Shown: positions 14,919 to 23,490, counted from the first letter of the stretch. The stretch: DNA of 64,000 nucleotides from Merdimmobilis hominis (GCF_900104615.1 NZ_LT629939.1:1625239-1689238), one strand, 5' to 3'. Notes: generated by a model not told the origin, from the sequence alone. Program-made: numbers and translations.

Positions 14919-15188
14919 TTATGTTATCCAGATCTCTTTCCCTTTCCACTGTTCCCAGATTTCAGGGAGACTTGCCTGGATGATCCGTTCTGCTTCTGCC
15001 CTGGAACCACAGGAGTGGGTCCCCCAGCGGCTGCAAAGCGCTTTAGCCTGTTCCCAGCGTGGAACCATACCAGCTCGCAGCGCATTCGGGGAGGGCTGCA
15101 AAAGAATGGTTTCTTCTATGTCATCCCAGCAAAATCGGCATAACACGCATGTTTCTGGTTGTTTAAAATCCGCCGTGTGCCACAACAT
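14919..15188 (-). CDS. small hypothetical Cys-rich protein
   Basis: 89 aa from ATG 15188, chosen because AGGGGG lies 8 nt upstream. Two Cys pairs (CVLCRFC near 15 and later single Cys) suggest a small metal site; the C-terminus is Trp-rich. It follows the UvrD-like helicase gene by about 40 nt, so it is probably co-transcribed. Confidence 0.6.
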   Translation of the reverse strand: MLWHTADFKQPETCVLCRFCWDDIEETILLQPSPNALRAGMVPRWEQAKALCSRWGTHSCGSRAEAERIIQASLPEIWEQWKGKEIWIT

Positions 15189-15231
15189 TGCAAATCCCCC
15201 TTGATTTATTATACATGTCCTCACGAAATTT

Positions 15232-17109
15232 TCAATCCACCGGCAGAGGCGCCGGCGCATTTTCCACCTTCAGCAAATCCTTGATGTCGGTGATAAAGGG
15301 GCTGACGAATGCGGGGTGCTCGTGCAAAAACCGCACGGCGCTGAGCTCCAGATCGTCGGTGGCCCGCGTCATTCCGACATAAAGGATGCGACGTTCTTCT
15401 TCAAGATCTTCCGCGTCTTTATGGGGGATGACACCGTTCACACAGGAGACCAGGAAGACATGCCGGAATTCCAGCCCCTTGGCCCGATGGATCGTGGAGA
15501 GCGTGACAGCATCTTCTCGCTGAGCATTCTGCTGGTATGCCATCCGCTGCAATTCTACATAATCCAGGAGATCTTCAGCTGTGGAGAATTGCTCTCCAAG
15601 GGATAGCATCTCCTCAACGCTCTCCATCCGTTCTTCATACAGTTCTTCCGCAGCATCGGTTTTCAAAAAATCTCTGTAACCGATGTCGTCGTAGATGTAA
15701 CGGAGCAAAGCTGTAAGGTCTGAATTGGCATTTCGGTTCAGCCAGAGCAGTTGAGAGGCAAGGCGGTCGGCATTTTTACGGTATCGCCATTCCAGAGCGA
15801 GGGGATTTTTCGTCAGAGCTTTTCTCGCACTGGCGCCGGTTTGGCCCATATATGCCGTCATGGCCTCCCGAAAGGCGTTCCCAAAGTACCGGTTTGGCCG
15901 GTTCAACACCCGAAGGAGGGCGTCTGACTCATCGGGATTCACGGCCAAATTCAGATAATCCAGCACATCCATGACATACGGCTGTTCCCAGAAGCAGCGT
16001 CCGCCCTGTACCTTAAAAGGAATGTTGCGAAGCAAAAGCGCCTCCTCACATACCCGGGAAGAAGCGTTTGTGCGGTACAAGATCGCCATTTCTTCATATT
16101 CCTCACCCGATTCGGCCAGACGTTTTACCTTCCGAGCCACACCGTCCGCCTGGGCTTTTTCGTCCTCATAGAGGATAAACGAAGGCGATGAACCGCTGGG
16201 ACGACTGGCTTTCACATCCTTGGAAAACTGATGGAGGTTCTTTGCAATCAATGCGTTGGAGGCCGCCACTATTTCCGGCGTGGAACGATAATTGGTATCC
16301 AGGTATACGGTCTGGGTGTTCGGAAAACGGGTCGGGAATGTCAGGATGTTTTTTACATCCGCGCCGCGGAACCCATAGATGCTCTGCCAATCGTCTCCAA
16401 CAACAAAAACATTGTTTCCGGCCGGAGTGATTAAGCGCAGCAGCGCATCCTGTGCTGGATTGGTATCCTGGTACTCGTCCACCAGGATAAAGTCCCAGCG
16501 GCTTTTCCACTCGGCCTGAAGGGCTGCATTTTCACGAAGAAGGTAGACAGGCAGATCGGTCATATCATCGAAATCATAGTAGCCGTTTTCAGCCTTAAAG
16601 GCTTCATAGGCAAGATAAACCTGGTAAATAGCAGCCAGGTCTGAGGGAAGACCTTTTTGCGCCAGGCATTCCTCCGGCCGGCGCAATGTACCTTTCAGGA
16701 TCCCGATCGTGGAAGAAATATGCTTGGGCGCCGCATTTTGTTCTTCCAAGATGGTCCCCTTCATGACATCTTCAATAAAACGGATCTTCTGATATTCCCG
16801 CATCAGCGTTCTGTCCTCCGTATATCCACTGTTTCGGAGAATACTGAGCCCCAGCGCGTGGAAGGTGCTGATACAGACTTTTTGAGCACTGGGACGCAGA
16901 AAAATACGTTCCCGCATCTCCCCCACAGCTTTTTGTGAGAAGGTGATGGCCAATATCCGCTGGGGGCGCGCCCCTCGGTTTAAAAGAGCATTGACTCTGG
17001 CCACCAATACGGCGGTTTTGCCACTGCCAGCGCCGGCGATCACGCAGCACGGTCCGTCAAAGTGATTTACGGCTGCCAACTGATTGGCGTTCAATTCCAC
17101 TTCATTCAC
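15232..17109 (-). CDS. UvrD/Rep-family DNA helicase (superfamily 1)
   Basis: About 625 aa, slightly short for PcrA/UvrD (about 720). Motifs in order: AGAGSGKTAVL (Walker A, about 25), TFSQKAVGEM (Ia), VDEYQDTNP (Walker B), VVGDDWQSIYGFRGA (III), LDTNYRST (IV), STIHRAKGLEF (V) and YVGMTRATD (VI). A 3'-5' helicase for repair or plasmid replication. GTG 17109 is the longest start; GTG 17100 is also plausible because AAGG sits 8 nt before it. Driven by a type B-like promoter. Confidence 0.92.
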   Translation of the reverse strand: MNEVELNANQLAAVNHFDGPCCVIAGAGSGKTAVLVARVNALLNRGARPQRILAITFSQKAVGEMRERIFLRPSAQKVCISTFHALGLSILRNSGYTEDRTLMREYQKIRFIEDVMKGTILEEQNAAPKHISSTIGILKGTLRRPEECLAQKGLPSDLAAIYQVYLAYEAFKAENGYYDFDDMTDLPVYLLRENAALQAEWKSRWDFILVDEYQDTNPAQDALLRLITPAGNNVFVVGDDWQSIYGFRGADVKNILTFPTRFPNTQTVYLDTNYRSTPEIVAASNALIAKNLHQFSKDVKASRPSGSSPSFILYEDEKAQADGVARKVKRLAESGEEYEEMAILYRTNASSRVCEEALLLRNIPFKVQGGRCFWEQPYVMDVLDYLNLAVNPDESDALLRVLNRPNRYFGNAFREAMTAYMGQTGASARKALTKNPLALEWRYRKNADRLASQLLWLNRNANSDLTALLRYIYDDIGYRDFLKTDAAEELYEERMESVEEMLSLGEQFSTAEDLLDYVELQRMAYQQNAQREDAVTLSTIHRAKGLEFRHVFLVSCVNGVIPHKDAEDLEEERRILYVGMTRATDDLELSAVRFLHEHPAFVSPFITDIKDLLKVENAPAPLPVD

Positions 17110-17140
17110 CCTTTCCTGCTTTTTAGTCTCTACTCTATAT

Positions 17141-17168
17141 ATAGTGAATTTTTCAAAAATCCCAACAA
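17141..17168 (-). promoter_or_regulatory. type B-like promoter upstream of the UvrD-like gene
   Basis: TTGTTG (17163-17168), 16 nt, CACTAT (17141-17146) followed by ATATA. The -35 region overlaps the T tract of the preceding terminator, as at 11556-11584. Confidence 0.5.
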
Positions 17169-17197
17169 AAAACGCCCGGTAAAATGCCGGGCGTTTT
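17165..17197 (-). terminator. intrinsic terminator after 17207 gene
   Basis: AACGCCCGG-CATTTTA-CCGGGCGTT with T6 on the minus strand. Confidence 0.9.
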
Positions 17198-17206
17198 GGG
17201 GAAGGG

Positions 17207-17575
17207 CTACTTCACAACAGGCATTCTAATCTCCTGATCAAAATTCCTGATGCTGCCCTCCAATACGGTAATGGTGTTCCGATCCAGCTTTGTGCCGGTC
17301 TTTGCGTTTGCGTGGGCAATGCCGCTGCGGATCAGCCTGCGGATCTTCAAAACGGTTTCTACTGCCGTATCGGTGTTGGAAACTTCATTGTAGACCGCCT
17401 GGGACTGCTCCTTGGAAGCGATTTGAGAAACAACGCTCATTTGGAAGCCGGCCAAACTTGCAGCTGCCGCCTGGCGCTCTTTCTCTACGCTCTGTTTTTC
17501 ATCCATGGAGGCAGTGGCGCTCCGCTTTACGATAGATTCTTTCTTTTCAATGTCAAAAATGTTATTCAGTGTCAT
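17207..17575 (-). CDS. hypothetical helical protein
   Basis: 122 aa, mostly helical, Ala/Gln/Glu-rich in the centre, starting MTLNNIFDIEKKE. AAAGGA lies 8 nt before the ATG. No family recognised. Separated from the upstream RNase H-like gene by a terminator, so it may be expressed by read-through from leader copy 3. Ends in TAG followed by a terminator. Confidence 0.6.
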   Translation of the reverse strand: MTLNNIFDIEKKESIVKRSATASMDEKQSVEKERQAAAASLAGFQMSVVSQIASKEQSQAVYNEVSNTDTAVETVLKIRRLIRSGIAHANAKTGTKLDRNTITVLEGSIRNFDQEIRMPVVK

Positions 17576-17610
17576 GGTTTTTATCCTTTCTTATTATCAT
17601 TTTTTAGGCG

Positions 17611-17642
17611 TAAAAATGCGCATAACACTTTTGCTATGCGCA
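17611..17642 (-). terminator. intrinsic terminator between 17660 and 17575 genes
   Basis: TGCGCATA and TATGCGCA pair across a 10-nt loop, followed by T5. The 5' flank reads TTTGTGCGCA, similar to the operator-like motif at 57494. Confidence 0.75.
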
Positions 17643-17659
17643 CAAATAAGGAATATTCT

Positions 17660-18691
17660 TTAGATTTGCTTCTGCTGCTGAGATGGCCCGATCAGATCGT
17701 ACCGCTTTTTATAGTCCTCTTCCGCAAGCGCCCGAGCCTTCTGGGTACAATCCTTCAGGTCAGCGCCATCAGGTTCACAAAGGACTCCGGTTACAAGCAT
17801 GTGGGACGTCCGGTTCCAGATCGCTTCCCACAGTTCCTTATGAGCCATTGTTGTTCCGTCCTTCTTCGCCCAGTTCTTCCGTGCGTACGACCGCAGGTAG
17901 CCCTTGGCGAACATATTGGCCACAAACTCATTGGCGGTATAGACCGTCACTTTTGTCTGTTCGGCCTTGCTGGAAGGGGGAATCACATCAGCTTCAAAGG
18001 CTTCCTTGAGTGCACGGATCAGGATCTTCCCAAAATCGTCGGTATAACCGCTTTTCCCGATCTCCTTGACCTGCCCTGAAGAGCAATCCAAAATCCTGGC
18101 GAAGTATCCTACGGATTTACTGCCCTTGTGGAAGGTCTTGGAGGCGGCTGCATAGATACGAAAGTCGTGAACCCGCCGCTCAACGCTGCCGGAAACCGGC
18201 TCTGTGTTGTTTACAGGCCCAGCCATAACAGGCTCCGGGACTGCAGCCAGCGGCTCCTCATCTCCAACCATAGCGGGCGGAGTGGCAGGAAGTGCGGTAT
18301 TGGCGGGCTTCGGGATTTCCGGGGCTCCGCCGCTGCGTTCCACTTCTTTCATCTCCTCTGCAACCAGATCGGCCAGCTTAGCCCAGTTGGACTGCAGCTT
18401 TTTACGGGTGACATTGACCCAATTTAGTTCTGCAGCCAGGCCGTCTTCCAGATCTTTTTTGGTCATTGCCGCGATCTTATACAGCTCTTGCGGCGAGTGG
18501 CCAAAGAAATAGGTCTGGCCGGCATGGTGAATCGGCTGGTTCAGATCTGCAAGTTTGACGAACGTAATAGGGGTAAACTGCACACGCAGGGAATACCCAT
18601 TGTTCACCAAATCATAATTATGGGTCTTGTTCAGGCTGGCACCGGTAATATAACCGACAGTCAGGCAATACAGAGCTTTACTTTGTTTCAC
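17660..18691 (-). CDS. protein with RNase H-like domain lacking catalytic residues
   Basis: 343 aa from GTG 18691 (AGGAGG 8 nt upstream). Residues about 175-300 follow the RNase HI layout: a first strand (DFRIYAAASKTF, then GYFARIL), a helix, a strand VTVYTANEFVAN, and a helix ending NWAKKDGTTMAHKELWEAI, like the K..NWK..DG.PVKN.DLW segment of RNase HI. The catalytic Asp of the first strand (TDGS) is replaced by Ala (YAAAS) and that of TDSQ by Ala (TANE). It is therefore probably a non-catalytic nucleic-acid-binding protein. A Pro/Ala-rich linker joins an N-terminal domain of unknown fold. Overlaps the upstream gene by 14 nt. Confidence 0.6.
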   Translation of the reverse strand: MKQSKALYCLTVGYITGASLNKTHNYDLVNNGYSLRVQFTPITFVKLADLNQPIHHAGQTYFFGHSPQELYKIAAMTKKDLEDGLAAELNWVNVTRKKLQSNWAKLADLVAEEMKEVERSGGAPEIPKPANTALPATPPAMVGDEEPLAAVPEPVMAGPVNNTEPVSGSVERRVHDFRIYAAASKTFHKGSKSVGYFARILDCSSGQVKEIGKSGYTDDFGKILIRALKEAFEADVIPPSSKAEQTKVTVYTANEFVANMFAKGYLRSYARKNWAKKDGTTMAHKELWEAIWNRTSHMLVTGVLCEPDGADLKDCTQKARALAEEDYKKRYDLIGPSQQQKQI

Positions 18692-18899
18692 GATTTTTGC
18701 CTCCTCTTGGCTTCACCAGCCTATCGGTTGGCATGGTGATCTTTTGTCTTTCTACGATCAAAGTAGCACATCCAGCTTCCGGTTCTTCACAGAGAATACC
18801 GGCTTTTCCGGAAAGATTCTGAACCTTCCCGTTGCGAACGCCGATAAAATGTCCTTTGATTTTTCTAAATCCAGGCGGATGGTAGTCTTTGGTGCTCAT
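18678..18899 (-). CDS. small basic hypothetical protein, first gene after leader 3
   Basis: 73 aa from ATG 18899 with AAAGGAG 9 nt upstream; a longer frame extends into the leader and is rejected. Basic, compact (YHPPGFRKIKGHFIGVRNGK, later QKITMPTDRLVKP). No family recognised; could be nucleic-acid binding. It overlaps the RNase H-like gene. Confidence 0.65.
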   Translation of the reverse strand: MSTKDYHPPGFRKIKGHFIGVRNGKVQNLSGKAGILCEEPEAGCATLIVERQKITMPTDRLVKPRGGKNRETK

Positions 18900-18986
18900 G
18901 TTAATGGCTCCTTTCCTTCTTTGGGTTTTTGGTTTTCTATCTGAAAGGGTTCCTTCCTGACCGGGAAGAAGCCCTGAATTGGCAAT

Positions 18987-19146
18987 AAAAAAGGCACGGT
19001 CACGCCCAAAAGGGCGCAATCGTGCCGTTAGGTTTCACACCGGCCAGCTGTCAACATGGACAGGGGGCCTTACTTTACTGCCTCGGTGGGCAGCGGATAC
19101 TTTCATGGAATACATAGAGTGTACTCCCGTTTTTGTATCGTGTCAA
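18987..19146 (-). promoter_or_regulatory. leader module copy 3
   Basis: TTGACA (19141-19146), 17 nt, TACACT (19118-19123). The first hairpin is CUGCC/GGCAG here instead of CUGCU/AGCAG, a compensatory change. The sequence after the terminator forms a different second hairpin (GGG..UUCC/GGAA..CCC) in the same place. Confidence 0.87.
19035..19106 (-). CDS. putative leader peptide, copy 3 (23 aa)
   Basis: Codons 6 and 14 differ synonymously from the majority; codon 9 gives Gly in place of Ser, the partner change in the first hairpin. Frame and UGA position are kept. Confidence 0.5.
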   Translation of the reverse strand: MKVSAAHRGSKVRPPVHVDSWPV

Positions 19147-19162
19147 CTACCAACCAAAATTC

Positions 19163-19570
19163 TTATTCTGCTTCTGCCCAGTTTTCGATGCCCAGATTCG
19201 GGACGCGCATGAACTCACGAACATTGTTTGTTACTAGAATTAGCCCCTCAGCTCTGGCGTGCCCGGCGATCAGCATATCCATCGTTCCAATAGGCGTACC
19301 TCGCTTTTGTAGGTAGGCGCAGATATTTCCATACTCAGCAGCTGCCAGATCGTCAAAAGGTAGAATGTCCAGAATGGCCAAAAATTGGATCAGCGCCATC
19401 TGGTTCTTCTCTGGATTGACGCTTTTTTCTACGCCATGTTCCAATTCCGCCAAGGTAATTGCAGAAATGCAAAGCCCTTTTGGCAGATTGTCTTTCAGCC
19501 GCCGCAAAACCTGCTCTGGCTTATTTTTGATGGCGTAGATGCAGATGTTTGTGTCCAGCATGTAGGTCAT
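19163..19570 (-). CDS. vapC: VapC-type PIN-domain toxin
   Basis: 135 aa. PIN motif acidic residues: D6 (MLDTNI), E42 (LAELEHG), D98 ([11 protein letters not shown]), then [11 protein letters not shown] toxins are Mg-dependent RNases, often cleaving tRNA. It overlaps the antitoxin gene by 4 nt, the usual arrangement. Confidence 0.92.
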   Translation of the reverse strand: MTYMLDTNICIYAIKNKPEQVLRRLKDNLPKGLCISAITLAELEHGVEKSVNPEKNQMALIQFLAILDILPFDDLAAAEYGNICAYLQKRGTPIGTMDMLIAGHARAEGLILVTNNVREFMRVPNLGIENWAEAE

Positions 19571-19797
19571 AGGCTTTCGCGCTCCTTCTGGACACCCTGA
19601 TCTCGCCCATCCTCAAAAATATCGCTGGTGAAGCTGTTCAAGCCATCCATAAAGGTTTGCCAGGCTGCTTCTTTCGGGAGTAACACGACGGCTTGCCCGA
19701 TGCGCTGTACATAAACTTCATCTCCAGAAAAACGAAATTTTTTTGGCAGGCGCACGGCTTGACTCTTCCCGTTTTCAAAAATTTTTGCGGTATCCAT
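19567..19797 (-). CDS. vapB: VapB-type antitoxin (AbrB-like)
   Basis: 76 aa. The N-terminal swapped-hairpin sequence ([20 protein letters not shown]) is typical of VapB/AbrB DNA-binding antitoxins; the C-terminal part should bind the toxin. An 8-bp inverted repeat overlaps its promoter. Confidence 0.92.
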   Translation of the reverse strand: MDTAKIFENGKSQAVRLPKKFRFSGDEVYVQRIGQAVVLLPKEAAWQTFMDGLNSFTSDIFEDGRDQGVQKERESL

Positions 19798-19816
19798 TCA
19801 TACCACCTCCTAATAT

Positions 19817-19847
19817 AGTATATATCAGAATATATACTTCATGTCAA
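19817..19847 (-). promoter_or_regulatory. vapBC promoter and operator
   Basis: -35 TTGACA (19842-19847), 17 nt, -10 TATATA (19819-19824). A perfect inverted repeat AGTATATA-N6-TATATACT (19817-19838) covers the -10, consistent with autoregulation by VapBC. Confidence 0.8.
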
Positions 19848-20275
19848 GGTTGAATGATCTGGCTTTTACAGGCCTTCTCCAGCCCGTGGCGCAGAGCGGG
19901 ATTTGCATTCAGTTCTTGAGGTGAGATACCCAGAGCGCTGAGCGTGTCCGTTACATCCCCAGTGTAGGAAAACTCATGATCCTCAAGCTCACGGTCGAAC
20001 ATTTCGAAGATGAATCCATCTCCGGTTTTATCGGCAGCGATCGCCTGCCTAAGCTCATCGCGGTGGCGGGAAGACATCTCCAGGTAGGCGGGAACATCCT
20101 CTTTACGGAAGATGTCGCCGGCGCCGAAGAGGGAACAGACCCGATCCGTTTCAGCCGGATCCAGCCCCAGCTTTCTCATCGCTTCCTCAAACTGTTTCTG
20201 CCCAAAGGCAAATGCCATTGGGAAAGCCTCTACTTCTTTTTGCTGACGGTGTTTCATTTCAATATAGTGGTTCAT
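19844..20275 (-). CDS. hypothetical protein (possibly DUF7659-like)
   Basis: 143 aa from ATG 20275 with AAAGGAG upstream; a much longer upstream frame is a shadow of the neighbouring gene. Begins MNHYIEMKHRQQKEVEAF and contains GAGDIFRKED and DRELEDHEFSYTGD. I recall similar proteins of unknown function on clostridial mobile elements. Last gene of the leader 4 operon; its 3' end overlaps the vapBC -35. Confidence 0.65.
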   Translation of the reverse strand: MNHYIEMKHRQQKEVEAFPMAFAFGQKQFEEAMRKLGLDPAETDRVCSLFGAGDIFRKEDVPAYLEMSSRHRDELRQAIAADKTGDGFIFEMFDRELEDHEFSYTGDVTDTLSALGISPQELNANPALRHGLEKACKSQIIQP

Positions 20276-20288
20276 TGTTTTCTCTCCT

Positions 20289-20900
20289 TTACCATAAGTA
20301 CCCACAGATTTCCAGTATATCAAGTGTGTGGCTGTCCACCAGGCTGTAAAAATCCCAGGTCTTCTTGCTGAAACGATGACGATAGCGATCCTTGCGGATT
20401 TCCAGTTCACGTCCCAGGCTCTGTTCTTTCTGGATGGTGGAGATCTCCAGCCGCTCCGTCTCAGAAAAGAGCCAGTTGTCCGCATATCCCTGATAGTCAA
20501 ACCGGATGTAATCCTCCAGCACATACCCTTTCCACTGCTCGTAAGAGTAGAGGCAGTGCTGAGCTGCAAAAGCCTCAGCGATGCGCTTTTCATCCTCATA
20601 GCTAAACGGCCCCGTCTTCAGTGCGCCATCCCCCAATTCAGGCCCCATTACTTCCTCAAACAGGAGCCGGCCGGTGGAGTCAAGCACCTGAATAGTGGTT
20701 CCTTCTTTCAAAGGCCAGTCCGCCTCGTGGCTGTTGAGCCGATTGTGGATCGTGGCCCAGTTGACCTTTTCTCTGGAAGCCATGGGCATCCGGGCATAAA
20801 GCAGTTTCGTATGGGGGCTGCGGTAGATGTCTTCAGCCCCCATATTCTCGGCAAACTGAACCTGGAGCACTTTAGAAGGTGTTCTATCTTTGTTAGGCAT
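20289..20900 (-). CDS. hypothetical protein
   Basis: 203 aa. ATG 20900 is preferred over 20906 because AAGGAG is 8 nt before it. Mixed alpha/beta, acidic middle (RIAEAFAAQHCLYSYEQW). No recognised domain. Separated from the upstream gene by a terminator-like hairpin, so levels may differ within the operon. Confidence 0.65.
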   Translation of the reverse strand: MPNKDRTPSKVLQVQFAENMGAEDIYRSPHTKLLYARMPMASREKVNWATIHNRLNSHEADWPLKEGTTIQVLDSTGRLLFEEVMGPELGDGALKTGPFSYEDEKRIAEAFAAQHCLYSYEQWKGYVLEDYIRFDYQGYADNWLFSETERLEISTIQKEQSLGRELEIRKDRYRHRFSKKTWDFYSLVDSHTLDILEICGYLW

Positions 20901-20917
20901 AATCATTTCTCCTTATT

Positions 20918-20957
20918 AAAAGGGCAGAGAACCCTGAAGCGGATTCTCTGCTCTTTT
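20918..20957 (-). terminator. intercistronic terminator
   Basis: GCAGAGAA pairs with TTCTCTGC across a 12-nt loop, with A and T tracts. It lies inside the leader 4 operon. Confidence 0.7.
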
Positions 20958-20971
20958 CGTTAATTGTTTCT

Positions 20972-21889
20972 TTAAATGTGGCAATCCACGATTGTGATGA
21001 AATACTCCGGGTCTATATTTGCCAAAACATGTTCCCACGCTTCGGAAAATGTCTGGAATGACTCCTGAGAACCATCGTGGGTGGCCCACCAGCCCATCTG
21101 GCCTTTTTGCTGCCATCCTTCATCCGGCGTTACAAATGCCCAGGGCTGGAAGCTGGCTCGTTCTTTGGCAAAGGCCTCTTTTGTTCCATAGAAATCGCGG
21201 TAATATTCCGGCCGATAGTAGCCATCCATCCCCTCTGGAGCTTCGCCTTCTTTGAGAGGTTCACCATCCACATAGACCTCCCAGAACCGAATCGCCTTGT
21301 CATAAAGCGCCTGGTCCATTGTGAAGTCAATGTCTTTGATCTGGGCCTGGTCGTACCGGTCCGGTTCATCCAGTGGCTTGAGGCTGCCATCGCCCATAAG
21401 GAATTCCCACGAAGGATCTGCCTTATAGCCCCTTGAGGCCTTGAGCAAACCGCGGAAACGTCCGCCGATCCGCCAGTAGTCCCAACGGGCATTGGGATTC
21501 TCCCAATATCCGAAGCGGCCAGTTTCGGGATCAGGTTCGTCGTACCCGCAGCAATCTCGCATATATTGCTCAAAAGTCGGGTACAGCTCCTTGTAACTTA
21601 CGAGGACTTCTTTGCAATCAGGCGGGATCAGATAATCGTCCCATGTACTGCCGAATTCTTTTTCCTCTTTCAGAAAAGCCTTATCCCATGGGGAAAGCAG
21701 CTTACCATCCGGTGTTTGAATCCGGCGGGCAAATTTTGTCTCGTAAACTTCCTTTTCTTCCCTTTCAGCGTCCACAAACTCCAGAAATTCACGGGGACAA
21801 TCGCCCATGTTGTTTTCCTGGTAGGGTGCCAAAAGCCGTTCCACATCCTCTGGATGCTTAGAAATGACTGCTACTGCAAAGTGACTCAT
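20972..21889 (-). CDS. hypothetical phage/plasmid-type protein, first gene after leader 4
   Basis: 305 aa with AAAGGAG 9 nt before the ATG. Trp/Tyr-rich; contains GRFGYWENPNARWDYWRIGG, a pattern I associate with a widespread phage and plasmid protein of unknown function. No catalytic motif. Heads the leader 4 operon. Confidence 0.7.
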   Translation of the reverse strand: MSHFAVAVISKHPEDVERLLAPYQENNMGDCPREFLEFVDAEREEKEVYETKFARRIQTPDGKLLSPWDKAFLKEEKEFGSTWDDYLIPPDCKEVLVSYKELYPTFEQYMRDCCGYDEPDPETGRFGYWENPNARWDYWRIGGRFRGLLKASRGYKADPSWEFLMGDGSLKPLDEPDRYDQAQIKDIDFTMDQALYDKAIRFWEVYVDGEPLKEGEAPEGMDGYYRPEYYRDFYGTKEAFAKERASFQPWAFVTPDEGWQQKGQMGWWATHDGSQESFQTFSEAWEHVLANIDPEYFITIVDCHI

Positions 21890-21986
21890 GGTTTTTTGCT
21901 CCTTTCGCTTTTTGGTTAAAATTCGTTTCTCTATGTAAAAAGGCAGCCTCCCTCGACCAAAGGGAAGCTAACCTTGAATTGGCAAT

Positions 21987-22146
21987 AAAAAAGGCACGGT
22001 CGTGCCCAAAAGGGCGCAATCGTGCCGTTAGGTTTCACACCGGCCAGCTGTCAACATGGACAGGAGGCCTTACTTTACTGCTTCGGTGAGCAGCGGATAC
22101 TTTCATGGAATACCTGAAGTATATGCCGCTTTTTGTATCGTGTCAA
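21987..22146 (-). promoter_or_regulatory. leader module copy 4
   Basis: TTGACA (22141-22146), 17 nt, TATACT (22118-22123), a better -10 than copies 1-3. After the terminator a second hairpin (AGCUUCCCU/AGGGAGGCU) with T5 lies at about 21941-21970, shared with copies 5 to 7. Confidence 0.88.
22035..22106 (-). CDS. putative leader peptide, copy 4 (23 aa)
   Basis: Majority sequence: starts MKVSAAHRSSKV, has RPP at 13-15, ends DSWPV, UGA. It is 7 nt from the terminator, so a ribosome at the stop codon would cover the base of the terminator stem. Confidence 0.52.
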   Translation of the reverse strand: MKVSAAHRSSKVRPPVHVDSWPV

Positions 22147-22266
22147 CTACTCTGCAAAATTTATCTGTTCTCTTTTCTCAACAGATTTTCATCTGCCCAA
22201 GTGAGATAATGATGCAAAACTGCATAAAAATCGTTATTCCCATTTCCAACCGCTTTTTGTATCATA

Positions 22267-23295
22267 TTAAGAGGCTCTTTTTTCAGAACATTTCGACTTC
22301 CGATAGCTTCGGTGAGTACGAGAAACAAAAGTAACTTCTATGGTGTCCTCCTTCATGGTCAGCTGCGAGGTGCAGCCGGCGTCACCATCATAAATGCAGA
22401 TAGAATCTCCGATACGGACCTTATTCAGCAGCCAGGCCGCCACATTATCCTGGGAGATCAGATTGCACAGTACCTCTTCATAACATTGGGATCCACTCGT
22501 CGGGAAATCGAAGAATATGTTTTCAGCCAAACGAAGTTTGAAAGGCTGTCCCAGAAGGGCAACGGTGTAATCCTTATCCTGCACTCTATCCCAGGTGTTT
22601 GCAATACTCCGGCAAAAGCGGGGATGCCGCTGCAGAACTTTCCGGCCAACAGAAATGAAAGAGGACAGGGAATTCCCTTTGAGCCCAAGGCGCTCAAATA
22701 TCTGCTCCTTAGAATAGCCCTGATAATACATTGCCACAGCCTGGACGCTCTTTTTCTCTTTTTCCGAATTCAGGGTATCTGCAATACTCAACATCAAAGT
22801 AAATATTGCTTGGCTACTGGTTCTAAGGACCAATGGGTTCTGCTGCGCCAGCGAGGCGTACTCGTCCGGCGCTTCCTGCTCAAGCGTATCAAGGCAGATC
22901 GGGTCATTTTTGTCTTTTCCGTTCTTAATCTCCCGGCACATCTCGCGCCGAATGCAAACAGAGGCATACGTTGAGAACTTGGTGCCGTTGGATTCATCAA
23001 AATTCTCTACTGCCTGCCACAATGCAATCAAACCGGCCTGATAGATGTCATCTTCATTAGAAGACGTAACACCATGCACAGACTTCATGCAGCTGCGCAC
23101 CAAGCCGATGTGTTTTTGTACTTCCTGTTCCACCTTCGCACGTCGATCCTGCTCTGACATTGCAGACGGCTGAGGGATAATATAAATCGCCGTGTTGGGC
23201 TTATGAATATCAAAGAAAACCAGCTGAACCTGATTTTCGAAAGGGACTGACCGCTGTGCGGCGATCCGCTTGCTTTGATTAACCATAGGTTTCAT
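22267..23295 (-). CDS. sigma-70 family RNA polymerase sigma factor (region 2)
   Basis: 342 aa from ATG 23295 (GAGAGGAG 8 nt upstream). Region 2 is clear at about 55-125 (HIGLVRSCMKSVHG, EDDIYQAGLIALWQAVENFD, TKFSTYASVCIRREM). The middle has a possible weak region 4 helix-turn-helix. The C-terminal ~120 residues are an unrecognised extension. Downstream is a fragment of the leader promoter (22248-22265). It could direct transcription of element genes; its target promoters are unknown. Confidence 0.75.
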   Translation of the reverse strand: MKPMVNQSKRIAAQRSVPFENQVQLVFFDIHKPNTAIYIIPQPSAMSEQDRRAKVEQEVQKHIGLVRSCMKSVHGVTSSNEDDIYQAGLIALWQAVENFDESNGTKFSTYASVCIRREMCREIKNGKDKNDPICLDTLEQEAPDEYASLAQQNPLVLRTSSQAIFTLMLSIADTLNSEKEKKSVQAVAMYYQGYSKEQIFERLGLKGNSLSSFISVGRKVLQRHPRFCRSIANTWDRVQDKDYTVALLGQPFKLRLAENIFFDFPTSGSQCYEEVLCNLISQDNVAAWLLNKVRIGDSICIYDGDAGCTSQLTMKEDTIEVTFVSRTHRSYRKSKCSEKRAS

Positions 23296-23359
23296 GCCAC
23301 ACACTCCTCTCCCGATGGCTTTATATCAAAGAATAAAAAATTTTATTTCTCGTATATAA

Positions 23360-23388
23360 ATTATAACAAACCCAACTGAGAAAGTCAA
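23360..23388 (-). promoter_or_regulatory. promoter of the 22267 sigma gene
   Basis: TTGACT (23383-23388), 17 nt, TATAAT (23360-23365). Confidence 0.85.
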
Positions 23389-23446
23389 AAATGAGAGAAG
23401 TAATTCACTTGGAAATAGGAGAGGTGCAGCTATTCTGTCAGATCGC

Positions 23447-23490
23447 AAAAAGACGGTCACACAGCGAACATTCTGTGTGACCGTTTTTTC
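23447..23490. terminator. bidirectional-looking terminator
   Basis: ACGGTCACACAG pairs with CTGTGTGACCGT, with A5 and T6 flanks; ends the minus-strand gene at 23505. Confidence 0.9.
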
